From NCBI RefSeq assembly GCF_032854445.1, contig NC_088303.1, positions 25,957,265 through 26,021,264 of the forward strand: a DNA stretch of 64,000 bases. The letters are read 5' to 3'. Within the stretch, counting starts at the first letter, position 1; every line of letters starts with the position of its first letter. The translations under genes and the position numbers were made by a program. The stretch comes from Liolophura sinensis. Lineage: Eukaryota > Mollusca > Polyplacophora > Chitonida > Chitonidae. Shown in pieces: positions 36,801 to 47,250 of this stretch. The notes beneath the pieces were generated by a model that was given only the letters and a program-made list of their open reading frames with translations, did no database searches and was not told the origin of the DNA.

Positions 36801-39800
36801 GCCTTACATTATCTACGCCTACTCGGATTTTTGTTTCCAGTGTATGAGGATGGAGCATATCTTGGAGAAATTCTTCAAGGATTTGGATGGCATAGGTACT
36901 TTGATTATTTATTTATTTATTTGATTCATGTTTTATGTCTTACTCAAGAATATTTACTTTACAAGACAGTGGCCAGTATTATGGTGGGAGGAAATTGGAC
37001 CTAGCCATAGGGAAAACCCATGACAATCAGCATGTTGCTATGGCACACCATGCTGGGATTGGCATTTTAGGAGGCTTGTCTTAGTGACTGTAAATGTAAA
37101 GATTAATGAAGCCCAGAAAGAGGAACTTGTCTGTTCAGTGTTCATGGCGATCTTCAAATATTATGTTGGCAGTAATGATGTGTTATTTCACACAGCATTC
37201 CCTTTCCTTCAGCATTGTAATAAATATCTTTTCTGATAGAAAGCATGACAATGGACAGTGAAGTTTCTCTCTTAAAGTCAGATTTGCGGCATGCTGTAAT
37301 ATCAACTTATTGAATTCAAAGAGCCATTGAAAATAGGGCATACTCTGTTTAAGTGCATTTCAGGATAAGTTGCAATTTATTATGATTTTGTTGAATTCTG
37401 AAAGTAGGCATGACAGTATGAACTGTGTGGATAGGGTTTATGATTGAAGAAAAAATGACAGGAATAATTTGCATCTTGGTTTTGGTTTTCACTGCTATGT
37501 AGGATTTGGTTTGGGAGCAATTCATGCGGGTGTTAACCAAGCCTTAACAACTCACCTGCGACTTCATGAGGTTCCAGCCATCATGGGGCTAAGTCAGGGG
37601 CGTTTGACTTTCCTCAAGGGTGTGGTCAACTTGCAGACCCTGAAGGACTTTGCTAGAGGCCTCTTCCCATCTCAGCTTGTCAATATGGTATGTAAAGACA
37701 GTATATCAGTGAAGTAGTACTGTGATGATATATCATTGAGGCAGAACTATAAGGATATATGAGTGAGGCAGAACTGTGACAATATATCAGCGAGGCAGAA
37801 CCATGATGATGTATCAGTGACGCAACATTATGATGATATATCAGTGTGGCAGCACTGTGACGATATATCATTGAGACAGCACTATATGTATGTCAACATT
37901 AGGGAGAGTCTGCTGCAAGAGACATGGCTGTGATAAGAACGAAGTATTGTTTGGTAACAGACTAGTAGATAAATCAGGAGGAGAAATCCAGTAGTAGATT
38001 CTGAATATGGTTTAGAGAACGAGATTTGGTCATGTTCTGTGTAGCTGCGTTGTTGAGGGCTAGCTATTGACAAACCTGAGGGAATATCGTCTAAAGTGGT
38101 CACATTTCATCTGGTTGATTTTTTTTTTTTTTTTTTTTGATTGGTGTTTTACGCCGTACTCAAGAATATTTCACTTATACGACGGCGGCCAGCATTATGG
38201 TGGGTGGAAACCGGGCAGAGCCCGGGGGAAACCCACGACCATCCGCAGGTTGCTGACAGACCTTCTCACGTACGGCCGCCAGCATGAGCTGGACTTGAAC
38301 TCACAGCGACCGCATTGGTGAGAGACTCCTGGGTCATTACGCTGCGCTAGCGCTTTAACCGACTGAGCCACGGATGCCCCCATCTGGTTGACATCTCAGT
38401 GTTCAGCTGGCTTGTGCGCTTCTACCAATTTTGTATGTACAGATATTGTATTTCTCCTAATGTTTGGTATGTAAAATGCACTTCTAGAGGAGGGCCTTAA
38501 AATAGCACTAGTGATACCAAGTGTTAAGTTTTGCTGATGAGAAACTAATTAAACTTCACAAAAAAACAAACCCTTGTCTAGGTGAAACAAGTGAATGAAT
38601 CAGTCAGAATCAAGAAAAATATGTCACTTGAAAAATGCTAAAATTAAGCTGACTGGAAATAAAACAAAACCACTTCTTTAAACTCTATAATCTCTGAGAG
38701 TAATCTCTTGTTGTTCTCTGTTGAAATATGTCCTACCCATCTAGTGTTTCTTATTCCCAGGTGACTGATGAAGGACTGGACTCATTCTTAAGTGGCTGGC
38801 AACAGGATAATCAGGTCCGGGGAATCTTTTTTTCTCGCAAAGACACCCCGCCTGCTCGATTCTTGCTGAGTGCATTTAAAAACAGAGACCGTATTAAATC
38901 GGCCTTGGTTCACATTTACTCGCCGGATGCCAAGGAAATTCTCTTGAAGTACGGAGTTGACCAATCTAAAGAAACATTGCTCATGTTTAAGGAAGATCCA
39001 AAAGTAGCAGTAGCAACTGTGTCGGTAAGCATACTTTGGCTACTTCTGGTATCTACATGTGAACAGAACTTGAAATTCCCAGTGATTCTTTTTTAATTTT
39101 AACATTATTAAAACATTCTAACATTAATTAGAAATAATTGTTTTAAATCAAAACTGTATACGTATGTATGTGCATTGTATATTAACAGGAATGTTAATAT
39201 GTTAACCACATGACCCTGTTATCCTGGATAATCCTAGATAATCCTGCCATCCTCATTACTAAATGACTGGGTGAGAAGAATTGACGTGGGATACTTTATT
39301 CAAGGAAACACAGTTTTTTTGCTAATTTTTATCGATCAGTCGAGGAGTAGTATTAAGCATTATAGCATGTCTTATACAGTAATGGTTGGTACACTTCAAT
39401 TTTACTTTTTGACTGTCTGAAATGTATATTGAATGTCAGGTTGGTGTCATGCAGATTTCTGAATTGAATATGTGGTTCTTAGTGTAGATAACAGGTCCTT
39501 GACCAATGGTGTCACAGTTACCTTTCTGTCTGACGCTGGATTGAGTGAGATTTACTTCAGAAGATTTTCAACTATTGCCTGGTGTCTAGCGAGCTGATTG
39601 TCATCTCATTTTAAAGTGAAAATCTTGATTAAAAGCCTAATGTCCCAATACAGCAAACTGTATGAATAATATTGTGTTCTGTCAATTCTGTCAAACAGAT
39701 GCATCAGATCCCCAGATCTACGTTAGATGAAGTCATGGAATCCAACAAGTTCCTGACATTACCCAGACTCTCCAGTCAAGGTTATTTTGATGACCTCTGC

Positions 39801-42800
39801 CCAGAGACCGAGAGTGTCCGCCGGAGAAAGTAAGATTTAACAGTAGCTCATGTAATACAGAAAGGTCTGCTACAGGTAGCACTTTCTTGTGCTGTATATG
39901 GTATAAGAGAAACACAAAAAAGTAATTATTGGTCGATGAGGACTTTGAATCTATCATCGTTTCCTCTCGCTTAGAGTTTTTGTTTCTAGGACATCCTATT
40001 TTACCATTCACATTATCGTGAAAAAACTAACAAAAATGCATAATCTTACAGTTTTGGCTGTAATATGTTAATATGTGAAATCTTCTGTAATTGGTTTTAA
40101 CCTTGCATAATTTGGGAAAATGCAATTCATTTCATGCATGCATAAAATTTATGTCTTCTTCTAGATTGGTCATATTTAAGATCATTTTCTTTTTATTTTA
40201 TGTTTTTTCAGGTTGTGTGTTGTGTTGGTAACGCAAAAGTCCACCGACCATGACTATTACCGCTCAACGTTCAGAAAGTTTGCCCGAAAATTCACCACTT
40301 TTCGAGACAAAGTGACACTGACGTACGTGTTTGAGGACACTCAGAAGTCCTGGATACAGATGTTGTCTGAAGGTCGTGATAGCAAAGTCAACCAATCCGC
40401 TCTGAAGGTCAGCTGCTTCCATGAGAGCTTTCATAACTTGAATTACAAGTGATAATTTCTGATGTCTTGCAAAATTAAATGTTTTATTTTTGCCAGATTA
40501 TATTAGTCTTGCATAGATATACTGATTGTTAAAAAGGCTTAGGTTATTCTTCAGTGCTTTTATTGCAGTCTCACCAGTGATGTTGATGAGATCCTGAGAT
40601 TACATAGTAGCTTTGCTTATTTTAGTAACCTTTTTTTTACACATTCTCATGTCATATTTGCCATTAATGACAATATGACAGTGTTGTGGTCTTTGTAGAC
40701 AGTTGTTCAAAAGAAGGGAAGTCAGGAATCAAACCCAGGTCGGGTTATACCAAAGACTGTAAAAATGGTACTTACCTCGCTTGGTGTTCAGCCGTGAAAG
40801 GTTAAGAGCAAGGAAACAGGACTGGTTGGCCCAGTGTCAGCATAATATGACTGGGTGGGGTATCATATCTGGTGTCTTCGGCATGATACCTCAGTGGCGG
40901 CAGCACTTTGGAGGCATGTACACTCATCAAATTACTCTTCGTCGTCAGATGACTGAAAAATTGTTAAGTATGACCAAGAACCCCAAGCATTCATTCATTC
41001 AAACGCAGAAAAATCATGACCTACATGTAGGTATTGTGTATCATATATTCGTATGTAAATAACAATGACTGATTAGAGTGTTGTATTGTTTTGACAGGTG
41101 GCAATAATCTGGAGACTTGCTAAGAGGAATCTGAACTTTGAATGGCTGGAGCCTGGCTGGCCCAAAGAGAAAACCGACCAGGAGAGGAGCATCGCAGTGT
41201 TGAACTCCCGACTGGAACATCTTCTCAGTACTCAGTCCAATCTATTACATCGTGCCTTGCTACCAGAGCTCTACAACGAACATGCCCTGGTAACTTTACT
41301 TCTCACTGCTAATTATGTGTGTTGAAGCTGTTCCGGGATAAACGGTTGAAGTCCTGTCCATGTGTTAGTGTGTTAATAGATTAATTTGAAAATTTGTGAG
41401 TGAGAATATTTGTGAATCTTTCATAGAATAAAGAAGGAACAGAACAAGTGTAAATGCATGTAGCTTTTTAAAATTTGCTAAATGTACACATGGAAAAGAA
41501 TGTGTCATTCTCGGTGCTTAAAGCCAATGTTTGTTGAACATGCTGTTCCAATGTTTAAACATTAAAATGTAGAACTTCTCCATTGCAGAGTATATTAACA
41601 AGGATATTGTACAGGCTATTGGACTGGTGGGACCGCATTGTGTACTTTGTCATGGGGTGAGTGGCATACATGTGATGTTTGTACAAAGTCTGGTTGGACT
41701 GCATTGTGTACTTTGTCATGGGGTGAGTGGCATACATGTGATGTTTGTACAAAGTCTGATGGGACCGCATTGTGTCCTTTGTCATGGGGTGAGTGGCATA
41801 CATGTGATGTTTGTACAAAGTCTGATGGGACCGCATTGTTTACTTTGTCATGAGGTGAGTGGCATACAATGTGATGTTTGTACAAAGTCTGGTTGGACCA
41901 CATTGTGTATTTTGTCATGGGGCGAATGGCATACATGTGATGTTTGTACAAAGTCTGGTGGGACCGCATTGTGTACTTAGTCATGGGTTGAGTGGCATAC
42001 ATGTGATGTTTGTACAAAGTCTGATGGGACCGCATTGTTTACTTTGTCATGAGGTGAGTGGCATACATGTGATGTTTGTACAAAGTCTGGTTGGACTGCA
42101 TTGTGTACTTTGTCATGAGGTGAGTGGCATGTGATGTTTGTACAAAGTCTGATGGGACCGCATTGTGTCCTTTGTCATGGGGTGAGTGGCATACATGTGA
42201 TGTTTGTACAAAGTCTGGTTGGACAGCATTGTGTACTTTGTCATGGGGTGAGTGGCATACATGTGATGTTTGTACAAAGTCTGGTTGGACAGCATTGTGT
42301 ATTTTGTCATGGGGTGAGTGGCATACATGTGATGTTTGTACAAAGTCTGGTGGGACTGCATTGTGTATTTTGTCATGGGTTGAGTGGCATACATGTGATG
42401 TTTGTACAAAGTCTGGTGGGACCGCATTGTGTATTTTGTCATGGGTTGAGTGGCATACATGTGATGTTTGTACAAAGTCTGATGGGACCGCATTGTGTAC
42501 TTAGTCATGGGGTGAGTGGCATACATGTGATGTTTGCACAAAGTCTGGTTGGACCGCATTGTGTACTTTGTCATGAGGTGAGTGGCATACATGTGATGTT
42601 TGTACAAAGTCTGGTTGGACAGCATTGTGTATTTTGTCATGGGGTGAGTGGCATACATGTGATGTTTGTACAAAGTCTGGTGGGACTGCATTGTGTATTT
42701 TGTCATGGGTTGAGTGGCATACATGTGATGTTTGTACAAAGTCTGGAGGGACCTGAAGGTAGGTCCTCAGATATGAAGCTTTAAGAATGAAACTGTACGT

Positions 42801-45800
42801 TACTGGCATTATGTTACTTAGCTGTTTTCAAAATTCCCAACCTAGCCTTGATTGCACAGTTGGTAGAGCATCCACTTGGGGAGCGCTAGATCCAGGATCA
42901 GTCCTGGGTCGAGTCACACCTAAGACCTTAAAAGAGGAAGTTGTAACTTCCTCGCTTAACATTCAGCCTGATGGGGATGGTGCAACGACTGGTTGACCCT
43001 TGTCAGTATAATGGCTTCGGCGGGGCGCCTTACTTGCCTTCGGTAAGCCGTCTCAGTGAAGCAGCACTAAAAAAAAGAGCGGTGGAAAGCCGTCCTGCGA
43101 CAAGGAGGCACATTCCATGCACACTAAGGATTCCCTCGTCGTCATATGACTAAAAAATTGTTAAGTACGACGTTAAACCCCAAGCACTCACTCACTAATT
43201 AAGAATTCTTGCCTATGTGCAGCATGCTGGCTTGCTGACTTGCTCTCTAGTCATACGTGGGAAGGCCTACCAGCAACCTGCAGGGAATCTTGAGTTTTCC
43301 TTGGGCTCTGCCTGGTTTTCTCCCACCATTATGGTGACCACCACAAGTCCGGCATAAAGCACCACCAATCAAAAAAATAAATAAATAAACATTTGTAGCA
43401 TACTCTAAAAAACACTCCTTTTACACAGCAGGATGATATTAAGGGAGGTAATTCAGATTGGCTTTAAGCTCTACGCTTCTAATTATGTTAAAGAGTGCAT
43501 TGTAGTGAAGTGACATTTTGGTTAAATGTTTTCACAAGCCTGATAAAAAGTTTTAGATGTGCCTAAAGTACAGTTTTGCCTCACTTCTGAAAATCTACTG
43601 CTCATTTTATGAATTAATGTCACAACTTCCATTGTGCGTTTTTTGTTTTCTTTACCCGTAGTTACGACTCTGCCACCTGGAGTTTGTTGACATTCTCAGC
43701 AGCCATTGTGTTTCTGCTTGGGTATGTCATGCAGAAAATGATGATGGTAGAGGAGGCCAATGTTGAGCGCATGCGCCCGAAACGAGCCAAACCACGCCCA
43801 CCTAACAGGTCAGTGTATTAGCATATAATGCACTAGGCAGCTGATAAATAATGAATAATGTGTCTTACCACTAAACCCTTGACTAACCTGAACTATTTGC
43901 TGCTGACAGTCTTGTGGATGTAACAGGTCCTATCAGTAACCCCTGACTAGTCTCAACCAGTTGCTGCTGACAGTCTTGTGGGTATAACAGGTCCTACCAC
44001 TAACTCTTGACAAATCTCAACCAGATGCTGCTGACAGTCTTGTTGGTTTAAGAGGTCCTACCACTAACTCTTGACTAATCTCAACCAGTTGCTGCTGACA
44101 GTCTTGTTGGTATAACAGGTCCTACCACTGACTCTTGACAAATCTCAACCAGATGCTGCTGACAGTCTTGTTGGTTTAAGAGGTCCTACCACTAACTCTT
44201 GACTAATCTCAACCAGTTGCTGCTGACAGTCTTGTTGGTATAACAGGTCCTACCACTAACTCTTGACTAATCTCAACCGGTTGCTGCTGACAGTCTTGTT
44301 GGTATAACAGGTCCTACCACTAACTCTTGACTAATCTCAACCAGTTACTGGTGACAACCTTATGGATATAACAGGTCCTACCACTAACTCTTGACTTTAA
44401 TACTAAACCAGCAGTGGCATACGGTCTTGTGGATGTGTCACAACTGTTTAATAGTGATTGCAAATGTTTAAAGTGTCAAAAAAGTAATAAAGCAGAAGCA
44501 ACAACAGAATCACACTGTTTTATCTATCCCACATGATACTGATTTGTCCTGTGTTGATTGGTGATTACAGGACTGAAGACAACACGGTGTACGTTCATCC
44601 TCTGCGGGCCGAATCCTATGACATGCTGGTGCGTCAGTCAGACACTGGGCTCACTGTCACCATTCTGGTGGACTTGCCTTCCAGAGAAAAACTGCTGCAG
44701 AGATTTGTGGAGATTATGTTCCCACATTCAAGGTATAAAATCTCTATTGTTATAATTAAGGTACATTTTATAAGAAATTTCAGATAGTGTATATGTACAT
44801 GTTTGTTTGTGCTTAAGGCCTTCTGTAGCGTAATAATACAGTAATAGTGATAATTTAATAATTACATGAAAACTAGATGTGTGCAGTTGTTAGTAACTTG
44901 TAATAAAGTACGCTCCTGTGAACAACTTGTTCACAAAGGATACATGGATGTGTGTAAAATGCATCATAAAAGGCAGAGGTGTAGGTCTATTTTGTTTGCC
45001 ATGTGCTCATTTCCCGATCAGCTCATGTGTATTTTATTGTTGTGGTCTTCCATGTACATTTCTACATGTGATTACCCAGCATTCCACAGTAACTTATCGT
45101 AGTTCATAACGAGACTGGTCTGTGATGCTGCTGATTTCTGCTGGTCTTCTATGCCATGTAGAGCTGCTAACATAACTTTGGTGTGTAAGATAAACTTTTC
45201 TAGGTAATGCACTGATACACATTCCACATTTGCCCTCTCCTTTAAAACTGTGGCGAACATGCCGCAATTATTTCATATGACACGTCACCATTAGCAATGT
45301 TCATACTGTATGTCGGCATTAGCAACAAGACTTTACCATGACTCCATCCAGTGACACTGCATCTTTTCTCTCTGTACATATTCTTGCGTATTAGTATGAG
45401 TGTTGATTTCCTAAATTTTTGTGACAGATTTCATTTTCAGCAACTAAATTTTTGCTCCTTAGTTGAATTGATTGAAGTTTGGTGTTTAATAAATAGATTG
45501 AATGAATACAGCTGATGTGGTGGAAGCACCCAAAACTACAACAACCTACAATTATTACAATCATGTATTAACTGCGAAAAACATTACCTGAGATAAATAG
45601 TTTCTCACTTATGAGTTTTGTCATTCTGTCAGTGACAGCTTTTCTGCAGCTTTTCCCTGCCTGACATCAATGCGTTTCTTGTTGCTGTTACAGGTACAGT
45701 GGACTAACGTTTGCTTTCCTACAGTTGGAGCATTACCTGGGTTGGTATAAATCTCTTCTGGAGGACAGCACTGACAATCGCACTCAACTGGATAATATCA

Positions 45801-46108
45801 AGGTGCGCAACTGTGTCGGCACTGTCCTAGCCATCAACGGCTTCAGGAAATATTATTACCTCTACCATCCCAAGAGAGCGCGTATTTACATGCGACAGAA
45901 CCAAAAAATTAATGTCGGTCGTGCTATGGGCCTTTATGATACAGACGATTCCAGCACGGATGATGAGAAAATTGCTGAAGAGCTTGAAGATTCCACTCCG
46001 ATATTTGAGGAGAACCTGTTGGATGGTTTGACAAACTGGATGGACCGAGTATTTGATGGCTCTGTGAGAAGGATTCGTGTCAAGGAATGGCCTGATATTA
46101 TGCCATAA
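33710..46108 (+). CDS. DNAJC16: DnaJ homologue subfamily C member 16 (ER J-domain/thioredoxin-like membrane protein), 13 coding exons
   Basis: Joined exons: 33710-33879, 35409-35475, 35944-36128, 36762-36895, 37503-37687, 38761-39024, 39699-39829, 40212-40407, 41098-41289, 41589-41656, 43662-43808, 44571-44732, 45694-46108. All are GT-AG with consistent phases, giving 771 aa (human 782). Order: signal peptide (1-28), J domain with HPD at 58-60, thioredoxin-like domain with CFQC at 165-168, further thioredoxin-like segments with SGWQQ, one membrane helix (about 536-553) followed by a Lys/Arg-rich stretch, and a C-terminal domain with [10 protein letters not shown] and a closing W-P motif. The protein is expected in the ER membrane with the J domain lumenal. 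Work on the mammalian protein links it to autophagosome size control. The start is supported by the signal peptide directly ahead of the J domain. Confidence 0.95.
35409..35475 (+). CDS. DNAJC16: DNAJC16 coding exon 2
   Basis: 67-nt exon with the HPD motif that stimulates Hsp70 ATPase and helix III (FTKINEAYE). Confidence 0.95.
35944..36128 (+). CDS. DNAJC16: DNAJC16 coding exon 3
   Basis: End of the J domain (QYDHYG), a His/Gln-rich linker and the DKYLLTL segment that opens the thioredoxin-like domain. Confidence 0.93.
36307..36578 (+). mobile_element. SINE family A, full length
   Basis: Head with tggcccagttggttag, B-box gagttcaagtcc, central block and tail with (AATA)n. In DNAJC16 intron 3, same strand as the gene. 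Confidence 0.92.
36588..36615. repeat. Poly-C tract followed by poly-A
   Basis: About 19 C residues, then 7 A residues, just downstream of a SINE. Likely unstable in length. Confidence 0.85.
36762..36895 (+). CDS. DNAJC16: DNAJC16 coding exon 4
   Basis: Thioredoxin-like active-site exon with CFQC. The residue before the first Cys is Phe rather than the Trp typical of WCxxC. Confidence 0.94.
36908..37030 (-). mobile_element. SINE family A, 3' fragment
   Basis: Reverse of the tail (atttatttgatt, actcaagaatatt) followed by 'attatggtgggagg' and 'gggaaaacccatgac'. Diverged and lacking the head. In DNAJC16 intron 4. Confidence 0.65.
37503..37687 (+). CDS. DNAJC16: DNAJC16 coding exon 5
   Basis: Continues the thioredoxin fold, with the cis-Pro region EVPAIMG and then [11 protein letters not shown] 27-bp tandem repeat begins 14 nt after its donor. 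Confidence 0.94.
37702..37900. repeat. Minisatellite, 27-bp unit, about 7 copies, adjacent to the exon 5 donor
   Basis: 'tatatcagtgaggcagaact'-type units start at 37702, 37729 and 37756 and continue to about 37890. The array begins 14 nt inside DNAJC16 intron 5. Confidence 0.85.
38118..38384 (-). mobile_element. SINE family A, full length
   Basis: Minus-strand copy. The T-rich end and reversed tail are at the left. The head, with B-box near 38292-38303 and A-box near 38355-38370, is at the right. In DNAJC16 intron 5. Confidence 0.92.
38761..39024 (+). CDS. DNAJC16: DNAJC16 coding exon 6
   Basis: Contains the family hallmark FLSGWQQ(D/E)N and a second thioredoxin-like segment. Phase 0 at both ends. 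Confidence 0.94.
39699..39829 (+). CDS. DNAJC16: DNAJC16 coding exon 7
   Basis: Encodes [12 protein letters not shown] and FDDLCPE, matching the family segment before the third domain. Confidence 0.92.
40212..40407 (+). CDS. DNAJC16: DNAJC16 coding exon 8
   Basis: Encodes KLCVVLVTQ and the following beta/alpha segment. Donor AAG|gtcagc. Confidence 0.92.
40710..41010 (+). mobile_element. SINE family B, head diverged
   Basis: Contains 'caaacccaggtcgggtta', 'ctggttggcccagtgtcagc', 'tatcatatctggtgtcttcggc' and the tail 'gaaaaattgttaagtatgac' with 'ccccaagcattcattcattc'. In DNAJC16 intron 8. Confidence 0.8.
41098..41289 (+). CDS. DNAJC16: DNAJC16 coding exon 9
   Basis: 192-nt phase-0 exon covering the end of the lumenal thioredoxin-like region. 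Confidence 0.9.
41589..41656 (+). CDS. DNAJC16: DNAJC16 coding exon 10, whose 3' end is the source of a minisatellite
   Basis: 68-nt exon encoding [20 protein letters not shown] just ahead of the membrane helix. Its last 30 or so nt and its donor (ATGGG|gtgagt) are repeated 16 more times downstream. Only this first donor keeps the frame, because reading on gives GGG TGA at once. Confidence 0.9.
41620..42752 (+). repeat. Minisatellite of 66-bp units made from the DNAJC16 exon 10 end and its splice donor, 17 copies
   Basis: The donor word 'tcatggggtgagtggcat' first occurs at the real exon end (41650) and then every 66 bp (41716, 41782, ... 42703), with two small indels. Each unit has about 30 nt of exon sequence ('ggac(c/t)gcattgtgtactttgtcatggg') and about 36 nt of intron ('gtgagtggcatacatgtgatg' and 'tttgtacaaagtctgg'). 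Donor versions include ATGGG|gtgagt, ATGAG|gtgagt, and weakened GTTGAG and GCGAAT forms. The period is a multiple of three, so long artefact ORFs run through it. Confidence 0.95.
42845..43196 (+). mobile_element. SINE family B, full length
   Basis: The tRNA-like head 'attgcacagttggtagagca' carries the A-box, and 'gggtcgagtc' is a B-box-like site. A long central part and the tail 'gttaagtacgacgttaaacc' with 'ccaagcactcactcac' follow. In DNAJC16 intron 10, right after the 66-bp array. Confidence 0.9.
43222..43391 (+). mobile_element. SINE family A, 5'-shortened
   Basis: From 'tgctggcttgctgacttgct' through 'ggcctaccagcaacctgcagg' to a diverged tail with 'ataaataaataaac'. In DNAJC16 intron 10. 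Confidence 0.75.
43662..43808 (+). CDS. DNAJC16: DNAJC16 coding exon 11
   Basis: Encodes the membrane helix ([15 protein letters not shown]) followed by a basic, Pro-rich stretch, consistent with a cytosolic-facing C-terminal part. Confidence 0.92.
43862..44400. repeat. Minisatellite, 64-bp unit, about 8 copies, after the exon 11 donor
   Basis: 'aacaggtcctaccactaact' words start at 43922, 43986, 44050, 44114 and so on, a 64-bp period. Some alternate copies carry 'tttaagaggtcc' instead of 'tataacaggtcc', suggesting a dimeric unit. The exon 11 end (cctaacag|gtcagt) shares the word 'taacaggtc' with every unit. Confidence 0.9.
44571..44732 (+). CDS. DNAJC16: DNAJC16 coding exon 12
   Basis: Encodes the start of the C-terminal conserved domain ([19 protein letters not shown]). 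Confidence 0.93.
45694..46108 (+). CDS. DNAJC16: DNAJC16 coding exon 13 (last)
   Basis: Encodes the C-terminal domain with an acidic Asp/Glu/Ser stretch before the closing [16 protein letters not shown] and W-P ending. Stop TAA at 46106-46108. The acceptor is ttacag|GTACAG by phase. Confidence 0.95.
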
Positions 46109-46384
46109 GCAGTTAGAACCCTCTTGTGATGAGTTTCTCAAATCTTGTGTTTTTGAAAACCCCAAATGTCTCTCATATTGTGTTCATTTTATATTCATAA
46201 AGTGTTTTAAATATTGTGTCATGAAACCTAGAGTTTCTCAGATGTTTTGTCATACTATAAGTTGAAAAACCAGAATCTCTCAGATGTTGTGTTCAAAGAT
46301 TAGAATGTCGCAGATGTTGTGTTGCAAACAACTGAAGATTGAGAATGTCTCACTTTATATTGTGTGGTTAGCTACTGACACCAA

Positions 46385-47250
46385 GACTGTCTCGAACTGA
46401 TTGTGTTGATATCTCCTGGCACTCTCTCAGACATGATTGTGTTGGTATCTCCTGATGCTGTCACAGACATGATTGTGTTGGTATCTCCTGACGCTGTCAC
46501 AGACATGATTGTGTTGATATCTCCTGGCACTCTCTCAGACATGATTGTGTTGGTATCTCCTGACGCTGTCACAGACATGATTGTGTTGGTATCTCCTGAC
46601 ACTCACTATATAAGACATGATTGTGTTGATATCTCCTGACACTGTCTCAGACATGATTGTGTTGACAGCTCCTAACACTCACTGTCTCAGACATGATTGT
46701 GTTAATAACTCCTGACACTGTCTGAGACATGATTGTGTTGATAGCTCCTGACACTGTCTCAGACATGATCGTATTGATAGCTCCTGACACTGTCTCAGAC
46801 ATGATTGTGTTGACAGTTCCTGACATTCACTCTCAGACATGATTGTGTTAATAACTCCTGACAAAGTCTCAGACATGATTGTGTTGATAGCTCCTGACAC
46901 TGTCGCAGATATAATTGAGTTGATAGCTCCCGACTCTCACTGTCTCAGACATGATTGTGTTGATAACTCCTGACACTCCTATGCTCCTGAAACTCACACT
47001 GTCTCTAATATGATTGTGTTGATAGCTCCTGACACTGTGGCAGACATAATTGTGTTGATAGCTCCCGACTTTCACTGTCGCAGACATGATTGTGTTGATA
47101 ACTCCTGACACTCCTATGCTCCTGAAACTCACACTGTCTCTAACATGATTGTGTTGATAGCTCTTAACACTCACCATCTCAGACATGATTGTGTTGATAG
47201 CCCCTGACACTCACCGTCTCAGACATGATTGTGCTGATAGCTCTTGTTTT
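46385..47250. repeat. Minisatellite, 36-bp unit, about 24 copies, in the DNAJC16 3' region
   Basis: Units 'cagacatgattgtgttgata' plus 'gctcctgacactgtct', with blocks of variants (ggtatctcctgatgctgtcacag in the left part). Some units are longer near 46970-47130, where a larger segment ('ctcctatgctcctgaaactc') is itself duplicated. Confidence 0.9.

Noticed and set aside
41555..42809. ORFs of 100-217 codons on both strands (Cys/His-rich repeats)
   Set aside because: Artefacts of the 66-bp array (22 codons per unit), open in several frames. The true DNAJC16 frame stops right after the first donor.
46372..47210. Ser/Thr-rich repeat ORFs
   Set aside because: Periodic reading of the 36-bp 3'UTR array.
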